Source: Ruminococcaceae bacterium AB4001
Lineage (GTDB): Bacteria; Bacillota; Clostridia; Saccharofermentanales; Saccharofermentanaceae
Assembly (NCBI GenBank): GCA_000621765.1
Contig: KK211344.1
Coordinates: forward strand, 8,591-72,590
Direction: 5' to 3'
DNA: 64,000 nucleotides
In this document: one piece after another, positions 1 to 8,242 of the stretch
How the letters are laid out: every line of letters starts with the position of its first letter
Position numbering within the stretch: position 1 is the stretch's first letter
Made by a program: the position numbers and the translations under genes
The notes under the pieces: model-generated
Databases searched by the model: none
Seen by the model: only the letters and a program-made list of their open reading frames with translations
What the model was told of the DNA's origin: nothing

Positions 1-41
1 TTTGCCGTAACTTTTGAGGGTTTGGTTCAAAACTTACATAT

Positions 42-66
42 AAAGTTGCGGCTAGGCCGCAACTTT
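42..66. repeat. 11-bp perfect inverted repeat with 3-nt loop
   Basis: Arms AAAGTTGCGGC and GCCGCAACTTT flank TAG. A 12-base direct repeat (TTTGCCGTAACT) occurs at 1-12 and again at 64-75, overlapping the right arm. The element lies beyond the rfbA terminator. It may be the edge of a larger repeat or a terminator belonging to a gene outside the window. No coding region is seen in positions 1-156. Confidence 0.6.
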
Positions 67-117
67 GCCGTAACTATTTGCACTCTAACAATGAATCCGA
101 CTGTTCTAGTCAAAAAT

Positions 118-142
118 TAAACCCGGATCACAACCGGGCTTA
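118..142 (-). terminator. intrinsic terminator after rfbA
   Basis: Read on the minus strand, a CCCGG/CCGGG stem with a 7-nt loop is followed by TTTAATTTTTG. It begins about 15 nt past the rfbA stop and marks the 3' end of the polysaccharide operon. Confidence 0.6.
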
Positions 143-156
143 ATAATATAGGTATA

Positions 157-1041
157 TTAATATCTTACTTTACCTTCAGCCACCGCTCTGAGGTGTTCGC
201 CGTAGGGGCTCTTGCCGTATGCTTTTGCGGACTCCATGAGTTTTTCTTTATCGATGAAGCCGTTGATGTATGCGATCTCTTCGGGAGCACTGATCGTGAT
301 GCCCTGACGGTTCTGGACCATCTCAACGAACTCTGCTGCCTGAAGAAGGCTCTGCATCGTGCCCGTGTCGAGCCACGCGAAACCGCGTCCGAGAAGCTGT
401 ACATCAAGAAGACCGTCATTTAGATACATGTCATTAAGAGTTGTGATCTCGTACTCGCCTCTTGCTGAAGGCTGGACTTCCTTTGCCCTGTCGCTTACGC
501 CGGCAGGATAGAAATAAAGACCTGTGACTGCATAATTAGACTTAGGAACTGCGGGTTTTTCCTCAATGCTCAGTGCCTTGCCGTTCTCATCGAATTCGAC
601 AACGCCGAAACGCTCCGGATCGGGTACATAATAACCGAATACGGTTGCCCTTCCCTCTTCTGCATTCTTGACTGCGCCCTTGAGCAATGTCCTGAAGCCG
701 CTTCCATAGAAGATGTTGTCGCCAAGGACCATGGCACCTGCTTCTCCGTCAAGAAATTCCTCACCCAATGTGAATGCCTGGGCAAGTCCGTCAGGACTGG
801 GCTGTACTTTATAAGAAAGAGATATGCCGAACTGTGATCCGTCACCTAAGAGAGCTTCAAATCTCGGAGTATCAACAGGTGTGCTGATGATGAGGATCTC
901 CTTTATTCCGGCAAGCATAAGAGTAGATAAAGGATAGTAGATCATGGGCTTGTCGTAGATCGGAAGCAACTGCTTGGATGTAACTTTAGTCAAAGGATAA
1001 AGTCTTGTGCCTGAGCCGCCTGCTAAGATAATGCCTTTCAT
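157..1041 (-). CDS. rfbA: glucose-1-phosphate thymidylyltransferase
   Basis: Makes dTDP-glucose from dTTP and glucose-1-phosphate, the first step of dTDP-L-rhamnose synthesis, in the cytoplasm. The 294-residue product has the usual family length. The nucleotide-binding signature GGSGTRL sits at residues 8-14 and the LGDNIFYG segment with the metal-binding Asp at about 108. The ATG has a GGAGGT ribosome site. It is the last gene of the minus-strand polysaccharide operon and is separated from rfbC and rfbD by a sulfotransferase-like gene. rfbB (dTDP-glucose 4,6-dehydratase) is absent from this window, so it must be elsewhere if rhamnose is made. Confidence 0.96.
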   Translation of the reverse strand: MKGIILAGGSGTRLYPLTKVTSKQLLPIYDKPMIYYPLSTLMLAGIKEILIISTPVDTPRFEALLGDGSQFGISLSYKVQPSPDGLAQAFTLGEEFLDGEAGAMVLGDNIFYGSGFRTLLKGAVKNAEEGRATVFGYYVPDPERFGVVEFDENGKALSIEEKPAVPKSNYAVTGLYFYPAGVSDRAKEVQPSARGEYEITTLNDMYLNDGLLDVQLLGRGFAWLDTGTMQSLLQAAEFVEMVQNRQGITISAPEEIAYINGFIDKEKLMESAKAYGKSPYGEHLRAVAEGKVRY

Positions 1042-1072
1042 GGTTTAACCTCCAATTAATCAATGCAGATCG

Positions 1073-2092
1073 TTATTTCGTGTATGCGTCGAAATCGTAA
1101 AGATAATCTTTTAATTCAGATTCTATATATTTGATCTCTTCAGCACAATCCGGATAACGTTTTGAGACGTTGGTGTTCTTGATCGATCTTGCCGGATCGA
1201 ACTGTGTTTTCGGGCTTGTGTGATGAGATAAGTCGATGCCGACGAAATCGCAGAGAAGTTTTTTGGTCTCATCGTATTTATAGATCATGTCTTCAAAGTT
1301 GATCCTTAAAACTCTGGACCTGTCTTCATCGACGGGATGACTGTATTTTCTCGTGATCCTGAACCATTCGACATAATCCTTAACATCCTTTATGGGAAGG
1401 ACGCCCCACTTCCACTCGTTCTTCTCGAGCAGATAGATGTCGCGTGGATCACGTTCTGTCGCGATTATGCAGCAATCGTCGAAATAGCGAAGGAACCGCT
1501 TGGTGTTCGTAGGCGGAACCATCTGGTCAACCATGACGAAAGGCTGCTTATTCTTGTTTGCAAAAGAAATAAGACGATCAACATATTTGCGGACTGCCTT
1601 AAGGAATGTCTCCTCGTCTATCGCGGAATAGTATGCGGGTTCTTTGTCCGTAAGAAGCGAATATCTGATCTCAGTCTTCAACTCGCCTTTAAATAGTCTC
1701 TTCGTAAATGAATAGACACGGTCGATAAAGCAGAAGAGCTTACCGCGGTCGAGCCTGTCCTTGTTCCACCAGGTCTTCGTCTTGAGCTCTGTGATATCGT
1801 CAATGAAATCATTGGTAGCTTTCTCGAACTCGTCTTCAAAGATATCGTAGCCGCCGTAGCCAAGCTTTTTCTGGGTAGCGGCAAACTTGATGTATCTCTT
1901 GATCGCATCGCTCGTGTTGTGTCTGTTGTTATTCTCGACGACGTTATATTCAAGGTCGGCTATTCCGTCGGGATCGTGGAGGAAACGGTATTCGTATTCG
2001 CCCAAAGAACAGACGTTATCAAACTCGCTGAAGAGGTTGGTAACAGCTGAAGATCCGGTGCCGTAATAGCTTGTGCAGGATATTACTCTCAT
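1073..2092 (-). CDS. sulfotransferase-like protein
   Basis: A 339-residue cytoplasmic protein of uncertain function. Its N-terminus has a P-loop-like segment (SYYGTGSSAV, residues 8-17) in the place of the PAPS 5'-phosphosulfate loop. A later segment, IIATERDPRDIYLLE (about 209-223), resembles the 3'-phosphate-binding RDPRD motif of sulfotransferases. There is no signal peptide or membrane segment. It lies between rfbC (15 nt upstream) and rfbA (31 nt downstream), all co-directional, so it probably acts on the same glycan. Sulfation of a polysaccharide precursor is a reasonable inference, but the overall match is remote and another P-loop transferase or kinase is possible. Confidence 0.6.
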   Translation of the reverse strand: MRVISCTSYYGTGSSAVTNLFSEFDNVCSLGEYEYRFLHDPDGIADLEYNVVENNNRHNTSDAIKRYIKFAATQKKLGYGGYDIFEDEFEKATNDFIDDITELKTKTWWNKDRLDRGKLFCFIDRVYSFTKRLFKGELKTEIRYSLLTDKEPAYYSAIDEETFLKAVRKYVDRLISFANKNKQPFVMVDQMVPPTNTKRFLRYFDDCCIIATERDPRDIYLLEKNEWKWGVLPIKDVKDYVEWFRITRKYSHPVDEDRSRVLRINFEDMIYKYDETKKLLCDFVGIDLSHHTSPKTQFDPARSIKNTNVSKRYPDCAEEIKYIESELKDYLYDFDAYTK

Positions 2093-2107
2093 TCGTTATT
2101 TACTCCG

Positions 2108-2674
2108 TCAAAGCCACTTCTCAGCCCAGGAGAAATCCTGAGTCTTGAAAGCTTCGTGCTTTTCATCCTTCTCACTTGTTTTATACTCACAATCGAGTTT
2201 GGGCCATTCTACAGCAATCGTCTCATCATTCCAAGGAATGCCGCCTTCGGACTTGGGATCATAGACGTCTGTGCACTTATAGACGAACTCTGCCGTGTCT
2301 GAAAGGACAAGGAATCCGTGGGCAAAACCCTCAGGTATATAGAACATGTTCTTCTCCTCAGAACTGAGCGTTACGCCTACCCACTGTCCGTATGTCTCAG
2401 AGCCGGGTCTTACGTCTACTGCAACGTCGAAGACCTTTCCGTGAGTTACTCTTACAAGCTTACCCTGTGTATGATCCTTCTGGAAATGTAAACCTCTTAA
2501 TACACCCTTTGTGCTTGAGCTTTCATTGTCCTGGACAAACTCCTTGTCGATACCTGCAGCAGCATAATCGCTTCTCTTGTAGGTTTCCATGAAGTATCCC
2601 CTGTTATCGCCGAATACCTGCGGTTTGATGATAACAACGCCCGGAAGTTTTGTTTTCTCGAATGTGAATGCCAT
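2108..2674 (-). CDS. rfbC: dTDP-4-dehydrorhamnose 3,5-epimerase
   Basis: Converts dTDP-4-dehydro-6-deoxyglucose to dTDP-4-dehydrorhamnose. The 188 residues form a single cupin-type RmlC domain. The RGLHFQ motif with the catalytic His at residue 63 is present, as are the N-terminal FGDNRGYFMETY and the YIPEGFAHGFLVLS stretch. The ATG overlaps the rfbD stop by one base (TAATG), so the genes are translationally coupled. Length and motifs are canonical. Confidence 0.96.
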   Translation of the reverse strand: MAFTFEKTKLPGVVIIKPQVFGDNRGYFMETYKRSDYAAAGIDKEFVQDNESSSTKGVLRGLHFQKDHTQGKLVRVTHGKVFDVAVDVRPGSETYGQWVGVTLSSEEKNMFYIPEGFAHGFLVLSDTAEFVYKCTDVYDPKSEGGIPWNDETIAVEWPKLDCEYKTSEKDEKHEAFKTQDFSWAEKWL

Positions 2675-3588
2675 TAAAGCTCTGCCTCCTCTAAATATCT
2701 TCTGACTGCGTCTTTCCAGTCCGGCAAAGGTGTAAATCCGCCAGTCACAAGCTTTGATTTATCAAGTCTTGAATTAAAGGGCCTTGCTGCCTTTGAAAGG
2801 CCGTATTCGGCGGTCGTAACCGGTACGACGTTCGTCGCAAGACCATACTGCTTATAAAATTCTACGCAAAAATCGTACCACGAGATATAGCCGCCTTCAT
2901 TTGTTGCGTGATAGTAACCGTATTTATCCGTGAGGATCATGTCAACGAGAAGTCTTGAAAGATCCAGCGTGTATGTAGGAGTTCCGATCTGGTCGTTAAC
3001 TACTCTGACTGTATCGTGAGTCTTACCGACGTTGATCATGGTCTTGATAAAGTTCTTTCCGTTAAGACCGAATACCCAGGCGATCCTTACGATAAAGAAC
3101 TTTTCCAAAATGGAAGATACTGCAAGTTCACCGTCGAGCTTGCTCTGTCCGTAAACATTGAGAGGAGCATAGCACTTGTCGTCAGGCTCCCAAGGACGAT
3201 CGCCCTGTCCGTCGAAGACATAGTCTGTCGAGATGTAGAGCATCTTTATGTCCAGAGCTTTTGCTGCTTCTGCAAGATAACGTGTTCCTTCAGCGTTGAT
3301 CTTATGGACCTTTTCTTTGTTCTCGTCGTCTTCTGCTGCATCAACTGCAGTCCATGCTGCACAGTGGATAACGGCGTCAGGACGGATACTCTCAATAGTC
3401 TTCATTACGGCATCTTTATCGGTGATATCGAGCTGGACATAGGGTGCAGCAGTTACAGCGCTACCGTCTGCCACACCAGAATACTCCGGCATGATATCCG
3501 AACCGACAGCTTCAATGCCTCTTGCGATGGCATTGTTTACTACATCATGTCCTAATTGGCCGCAAACACCAGTTACAAATATCTTCAT
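2674..3588 (-). CDS. rfbD: dTDP-4-dehydrorhamnose reductase
   Basis: NADPH-dependent short-chain dehydrogenase/reductase that completes dTDP-L-rhamnose. The start was set at 3588 (MKIFVTG), because this ATG has an AGGAGAG ribosome site and begins the Rossmann fold directly, with GVCGQLG at residues 7-13. An open frame continues 42 codons upstream into wzx without homology and was not used. The product is 304 residues, close to the usual RfbD length. The ISTDYVFDG and YGQSKLDGE motifs (YxxxK active site) are intact. The gene shares one base with the stop codon of the upstream flippase gene. Confidence 0.95.
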   Translation of the reverse strand: MKIFVTGVCGQLGHDVVNNAIARGIEAVGSDIMPEYSGVADGSAVTAAPYVQLDITDKDAVMKTIESIRPDAVIHCAAWTAVDAAEDDENKEKVHKINAEGTRYLAEAAKALDIKMLYISTDYVFDGQGDRPWEPDDKCYAPLNVYGQSKLDGELAVSSILEKFFIVRIAWVFGLNGKNFIKTMINVGKTHDTVRVVNDQIGTPTYTLDLSRLLVDMILTDKYGYYHATNEGGYISWYDFCVEFYKQYGLATNVVPVTTAEYGLSKAARPFNSRLDKSKLVTGGFTPLPDWKDAVRRYLEEAEL

Positions 3589-5051
3589 TATTTCTCTCCT
3601 GACTTCTTTTTCTTTAAATTCTTGATGAAGTCGATAATCATCTTTCTGTAAAAGATCAGTAAGACCACTCCGTAGAATACAACACTGACAGCAACTGCAA
3701 CTATCATCTGCCAAAGAGCACCGTTAAGGTAGTGAGTTGCGCAATAACAGATACCGAAGATACCTGCAGCTCCTGCTGCACTTACGGCGATTGGCTTTAA
3801 TACACCACCCAACAGGTGCTGATCCCTGGACCAGAGCCATCCGAGGAAGACCATTACGATCTCTGCGACAAGAGTCGTAACAGCCGCTGCATTTTCGGCA
3901 AAGATAGGGATAAAGATGATATTGAGGGCAAGGTTTATGCCGGCGCTTATCAGAGTGGCGTACATAACCTTCTTTTCGAGTCTCATAGGTATCATGACGA
4001 TATTGATAAAGAAGTTTGCAAGGAGCGCAGGAATGATCGCTAAGCCTAAGATCATGAGTGATGATTGAGACCTTGCATATTCCTCGCCCGGGAAAACTGC
4101 GATGAGGTTCTTTCTTACCATGATAAGACCGACTGCTGCAGGAACGGCTGTGAGTATCGTGAAATGCAGAATCTTTTCGAGAGTTTCCTTGGACTTCGAT
4201 CCGTCCTTGGTCATCTCATGAGAGATCCTCGGAATGAGAACCGTAAATGCCGCAGCAACGACCTGCTTTATCAGCATATAGAACTTAACGGATACGCCGT
4301 AATAACCGGTAACCGAGTCATCGAAAAATATACCGAGTACTGTTACATCAGAGTTTATGTAAATGAATGTACCTATCGAACAAGCGAAAAGGAATGCGAT
4401 AGGCTTGATATGCTTTTTGAGTTCGTTATTGATCGATATCTTCAGTTTGATTCCATACTTCCTTCTGATATGGAACCTGTTGATGATGTTAGGAAGTATG
4501 ACGCCGAACGCAGTTACGAATGCATACTGGACAACATCATCGGGTGTTCTTACGAGAAGGAATAAAAGGCCAAGAGCCAATGACTGGGAGATTATGTATC
4601 TGATGGTAATGTAAACATAATCTTCATGTGCTGAGTTGATCCAGTCAGCGCCGAAAGTAATGAACATGATCATCAGACTGAGCATGAAAATAACCGGAGC
4701 ATAGTAATGAAGCTTCGGCCAGAAGATCACGAGTCCGATAAGAAGAACGAAAGCAAATACCGTAGTGATGACATTTATTGTGAAGATCTCATTTACCAGT
4801 TTCTGGCATTTGGGCTTATCATCCCTTACCCTTGCGACCTCTCTTATCGCATAGCGCATGATGCCTGCAGCCGCAATATATGAGATATAACTGACAATGG
4901 AAGAACTGAAAGTGTAAACGCCATAGTTTGCCGAACCTAAGAGATTCGAGACATACGGAAACGTTATCATGGGAAATAAGATCGCCATGATCTCCTTGAT
5001 TCCGTTTAATACGGCGTTAAGCTTTACTGACTTTCCAGACTTACCCGACAT
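3588..5051 (-). CDS. polysaccharide flippase (Wzx-type, MATE-like)
   Basis: Predicted integral membrane protein of 487 residues with about 12-14 hydrophobic helices, beginning near residue 16. It starts with the family-typical pattern of a polar N-terminus followed by FPMITFPYVSNLLGSANYGVY. Such proteins flip undecaprenyl-diphosphate-linked repeat units across the cytoplasmic membrane. The basic C-terminus (NLKKKKSGEK) is cytoplasmic. Its neighbours are the O-antigen-polymerase-like gene and glycosyltransferases, which fits a Wzx/Wzy-dependent pathway. Assignment rests on topology, length and context. Confidence 0.9.
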   Translation of the reverse strand: MSGKSGKSVKLNAVLNGIKEIMAILFPMITFPYVSNLLGSANYGVYTFSSSIVSYISYIAAAGIMRYAIREVARVRDDKPKCQKLVNEIFTINVITTVFAFVLLIGLVIFWPKLHYYAPVIFMLSLMIMFITFGADWINSAHEDYVYITIRYIISQSLALGLLFLLVRTPDDVVQYAFVTAFGVILPNIINRFHIRRKYGIKLKISINNELKKHIKPIAFLFACSIGTFIYINSDVTVLGIFFDDSVTGYYGVSVKFYMLIKQVVAAAFTVLIPRISHEMTKDGSKSKETLEKILHFTILTAVPAAVGLIMVRKNLIAVFPGEEYARSQSSLMILGLAIIPALLANFFINIVMIPMRLEKKVMYATLISAGINLALNIIFIPIFAENAAAVTTLVAEIVMVFLGWLWSRDQHLLGGVLKPIAVSAAGAAGIFGICYCATHYLNGALWQMIVAVAVSVVFYGVVLLIFYRKMIIDFIKNLKKKKSGEK

Positions 5052-5054
5052 ATA

Positions 5055-5978
5055 TCAGCCCTTCTTCAACAGCTTGACTTTGATCAGATCGTGGAAGACA
5101 TAGTAACCGAATTCCGTAATCCCGAAAGCAATGTCGGAAAGGACCAAAAGGAAGATATTAGTCTTCTCATAGCGCTTATAGTAATACCTCATGGACTTAT
5201 GAAGTATCTTACGCATCTTACGGTTATCAACGCCCTGATGGTTATGAAAAACGGTCATACCCGGCAGATAGTAAGTAATATATCCTTTGTTGAGCATCCT
5301 TCTGCTGATGATCATCTCTTCGGCATAGAGGAATGTATTCTCGTCAAAGCCTTCTACTTCATGGAACTTATCTGCAGCTGCGATAAGAAAGCATCCCGTT
5401 ACCCAGTCGGTCTTCCCTTCCTTGGGATCCTGATCAAGGCAGTTGAGCTTGTCATTAAACTTGCAGTGGAACCATCTCGAATTGAAATCGCCCGCGATCA
5501 TCTGTGACCAGATGCCTCTGAAATGTCTCGGATTCTGTCTGTTCTGTCCCATGTACAAGACATTTGGACCGATGATGCCGATCTCCGGATGCTCATCAAT
5601 CGCATTTGTTATAAGCCCGAGATCCGTCTCATACGGGAAATCAAGATCGCTGTTGGAGAAGATATAGAATCTGCTGTTAAACTTCTCACGGGCATAAGCT
5701 GCACCAACGTTATTTCCTATCGCATATCCTTTGTTGCCGTCATTGTCGACAACAGTAAAAGGAATGCCTTCGTATTCGAATTCATATGTCTTCTTCTCAC
5801 CAAAAGTGCCGGCAACATAAGAGATGCCGTTTGTCTCAAGGTATTTTCTGCATGATTCTTCGGCACTGTTGTCGACGATTATGTATGCGATGGTCTCATT
5901 GATCTTCGCATCGAATCTTTTACACATGTCGAGCGTGCGCGCGATGTTCTTATAATCTGTCAGTATTATCGAGTTCAT
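5055..5978 (-). CDS. family 2 glycosyltransferase
   Basis: GT-A fold glycosyltransferase of 307 residues from the chosen ATG at 5978, which has an AGGTGG ribosome site. This start overlaps the 3' end of the upstream wzy gene by 29 bases. A longer frame reaching 6056 runs deep into wzy and was not used. An N-terminal SIILTDYKNI segment is followed by DNDGNKGYAIGNNVGA and the metal-binding FSNSDLDFPYE (a DxD-like site). GCFLIAA and DENTFLYAEEMI are typical of rhamnosyl/galactosyl GT2 enzymes. A C-terminal hydrophobic stretch may touch the membrane. The substrate is not predictable. Confidence 0.88.
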   Translation of the reverse strand: MNSIILTDYKNIARTLDMCKRFDAKINETIAYIIVDNSAEESCRKYLETNGISYVAGTFGEKKTYEFEYEGIPFTVVDNDGNKGYAIGNNVGAAYAREKFNSRFYIFSNSDLDFPYETDLGLITNAIDEHPEIGIIGPNVLYMGQNRQNPRHFRGIWSQMIAGDFNSRWFHCKFNDKLNCLDQDPKEGKTDWVTGCFLIAAADKFHEVEGFDENTFLYAEEMIISRRMLNKGYITYYLPGMTVFHNHQGVDNRKMRKILHKSMRYYYKRYEKTNIFLLVLSDIAFGITEFGYYVFHDLIKVKLLKKG

Positions 5979-7230
5979 TAGCTTTCCACCTTCGACATCT
6001 GTTGATGTCGCAAATGATTGCGGTAAGTACCAGAGCCAGTAATCTGGTCCTGTCAAAATACGTCTGTATGATCGAAGAAAGGATCATGCATACGACAAGT
6101 CCGAACAGCAGAGCCTGTTCATCCTTTGCATATAAGAAGCACTTGATGACCCTGATCATGATAAACACATATAAGATGATGCCGACTATTCCGAGGAGCG
6201 CGAAAAGACCAATGAGGCCGACGTCTTCAGGATAGAAGATACCGGAAAGTCCGCGGACGTAATTCGCGACTTTGGGATTGGACTCGTGGTCAGCCATTCC
6301 GACACCGAAGAAGAAGTGCTCTGCACCAACCATGATGTAGTGTCCGGCAGCATTGACTCTTGCAAGCCATGAACCGGCCTTCTCGGAGATCGACGAAAAA
6401 ATGGAAACGAGTTTAACGGAGATGGCAACAAAGCCTACGGAAACGGCGCCCAGACCGATAAGGAGCTTAGCAACAGTGACCTTCTTAATCGAGTGGTAAA
6501 TGAGGATAGCGATCGTCGAGAAGAGCATGATGATGAGATAAGATCTCGACTGGTCGATAATAAGAACGCCGAGAACGATAGCCAGATAAGCAATTATATC
6601 GAGGATGCATCCTCTGAATCTCTTCCCTATTATCCTGTCTGCAATTACGAGAGCAAATACACGGAATAAACCGTCGAACACGTTCCTGATACGAAGTCCC
6701 CATTCTGGATGCCAGATGCTTACGTCGGCGATCATGCCGGGAAGTCTTAAGAATGTGGAATTCTCACCCGTATATCTCGTGTACTGCAGGATAAAGAGTG
6801 CAGACATTGCAATAGCAAAAAGTTCGCCAATAACAATGAAACATTCCATCGTATCCTTATCGGCAAGATACTTTCTGCCCGGGAAATAAAGCAGCAGAAG
6901 CAGATACGGGATTATTCCCCAGAGCACCTGAGTTATGGAAAATCCGAACTCGAACTTGGATAATACCGTCGATGCTGCGACCGTAAAGAAAACAAATACA
7001 AACGGCCAGCCGAAATATCCCATGCCCATCTTCTCGCTCTTGAGAACATAGAAAACGAACAGACCGAGGCTGAAGATAGCAAGGAGCATCTTGTTGGTGC
7101 TTCCCGCAAAAACAATATTCGGAAGCGGCAGGATAAAGAAGAACCTGAACTCGCAAAGATAGAACAGCGTAATCATGATGATCGCTGACCACATCTCAGG
7201 TTTTATCTTTTTGAATATACCGTGTACCAT
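5950..7230 (-). CDS. O-antigen/capsule polymerase-like membrane protein (Wzy)
   Basis: A 426-residue polytopic membrane protein with about 10-12 hydrophobic segments. A large extracytoplasmic loop in the second half contains GVGMADHESNPKVANYV, comparable to the H/R-containing loop of O-antigen ligase/polymerase (Wzy/WaaL) proteins. These proteins join lipid-linked repeats outside the membrane. It sits among glycosyltransferases and next to the flippase, as expected. Wzy sequences diverge strongly, so the call rests on topology and context. The 3' end overlaps the next GT2 gene. Confidence 0.8.
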   Translation of the reverse strand: MVHGIFKKIKPEMWSAIIMITLFYLCEFRFFFILPLPNIVFAGSTNKMLLAIFSLGLFVFYVLKSEKMGMGYFGWPFVFVFFTVAASTVLSKFEFGFSITQVLWGIIPYLLLLLYFPGRKYLADKDTMECFIVIGELFAIAMSALFILQYTRYTGENSTFLRLPGMIADVSIWHPEWGLRIRNVFDGLFRVFALVIADRIIGKRFRGCILDIIAYLAIVLGVLIIDQSRSYLIIMLFSTIAILIYHSIKKVTVAKLLIGLGAVSVGFVAISVKLVSIFSSISEKAGSWLARVNAAGHYIMVGAEHFFFGVGMADHESNPKVANYVRGLSGIFYPEDVGLIGLFALLGIVGIILYVFIMIRVIKCFLYAKDEQALLFGLVVCMILSSIIQTYFDRTRLLALVLTAIICDINRCRRWKANELDNTDRL

Positions 7231-7249
7231 CTATTCTTCCATCCGCCAA

Positions 7250-8233
7250 TTAATTCTTTGTCTTTACCCAGTATTCGAACTTAGGTGAGATCGAACACAG
7301 GAATACCTGCATCGTCCACTTTGCATCACCCTCTGAAGAGAACAATGCCGGGAAAAGATTCTTTCTAACCTTTTTTACGAGGCTCTTCTGCAGTTCCTTA
7401 TCCTCATATCCGCACTCGAACATGCGGTTGATATAAAACGAAGACGACAGCGCGATCCTCGCGCGCACACGCTTCGCTGCCTTGGAAGAACCGCTGATAA
7501 GAACGAGGAGTTTATCAAGAGAATAAACTTCCGTGATCCAGTTCTTGTTGAATTCCCTGGCATGGACCGAAGCATACCTGCTTCCTCTTTCGTGAAGCAC
7601 GTAATGGTAGTCCTGAAAGCTCGTATCTATGCTGATCCTGTTGCACAGCTTTATGTATGTGCAGCAGAACAGAAGGTCTTCGAAAATCGTGATGTCCTTG
7701 TCGAACAATACGTTACCTGATCTCAATACACTGCTCCTGAAGATCTTAGAAATCGGATAACCCTGGAATCCGCTTAACGATACTGTGAGTTCAAGTGTTC
7801 TGTCTCTATCGCATGTCTCTTTAAGCGAAACACACTTGCTCTTTACCTCACCTGTTACCGACTCTCTGATCCAGCCGGTGACACCCATGTCTATGCCATC
7901 CTTCATGAGAGAGACGAGATGGGATATGTATTCACTGCTGACATAATCGTCGCAGTCGATGAATACTATGAATTCGCCCATGGCCTTGCTCATGCCGAAA
8001 TTTCTCGTATCGGAAACGCCGGTGTTTTCCTTGGTCTCGACATAGATCCTTCTGTCTTTTGAAGCGTACTTCCTGCAGATATCAAGGGATGAATCAACGG
8101 AACCGTCGTCGACCAGAATGATCTCGATGAGCGCATAAGACTGACCGATGACTGAATCAAGACAGCGGTTCAGATATTTTTCGCCGTTATATACCGGGAT
8201 TATTATGCTCACAAGACCTTTCTGAAAATCCAT
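7250..8233 (-). CDS. family 2 glycosyltransferase
   Basis: A 327-residue GT-A enzyme with a canonical N-terminus: VSIIIPVYNGEKYLNRCLDSV, the IILVDDGSVDSSLDICRKYA nucleotide-binding loop, and FIDCDDYVSSEYI as the DxD-type metal site. The remaining residues are typical of short capsule GT2 proteins. The ATG has an AAGGTG ribosome site. It lies between the Stealth gene and wzy with short intergenic spaces. The sugar transferred cannot be inferred. Confidence 0.92.
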   Translation of the reverse strand: MDFQKGLVSIIIPVYNGEKYLNRCLDSVIGQSYALIEIILVDDGSVDSSLDICRKYASKDRRIYVETKENTGVSDTRNFGMSKAMGEFIVFIDCDDYVSSEYISHLVSLMKDGIDMGVTGWIRESVTGEVKSKCVSLKETCDRDRTLELTVSLSGFQGYPISKIFRSSVLRSGNVLFDKDITIFEDLLFCCTYIKLCNRISIDTSFQDYHYVLHERGSRYASVHAREFNKNWITEVYSLDKLLVLISGSSKAAKRVRARIALSSSFYINRMFECGYEDKELQKSLVKKVRKNLFPALFSSEGDAKWTMQVFLCSISPKFEYWVKTKN

Positions 8234-8242
8234 CTCGGCACC

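Noticed and set aside
5979-6056. N-terminal extension of the GT2 gene
   Set aside because: It overlaps wzy by a further 78 bases with no homology. The ATG at 5978 has an AGGTGG site and begins the GT2 fold.
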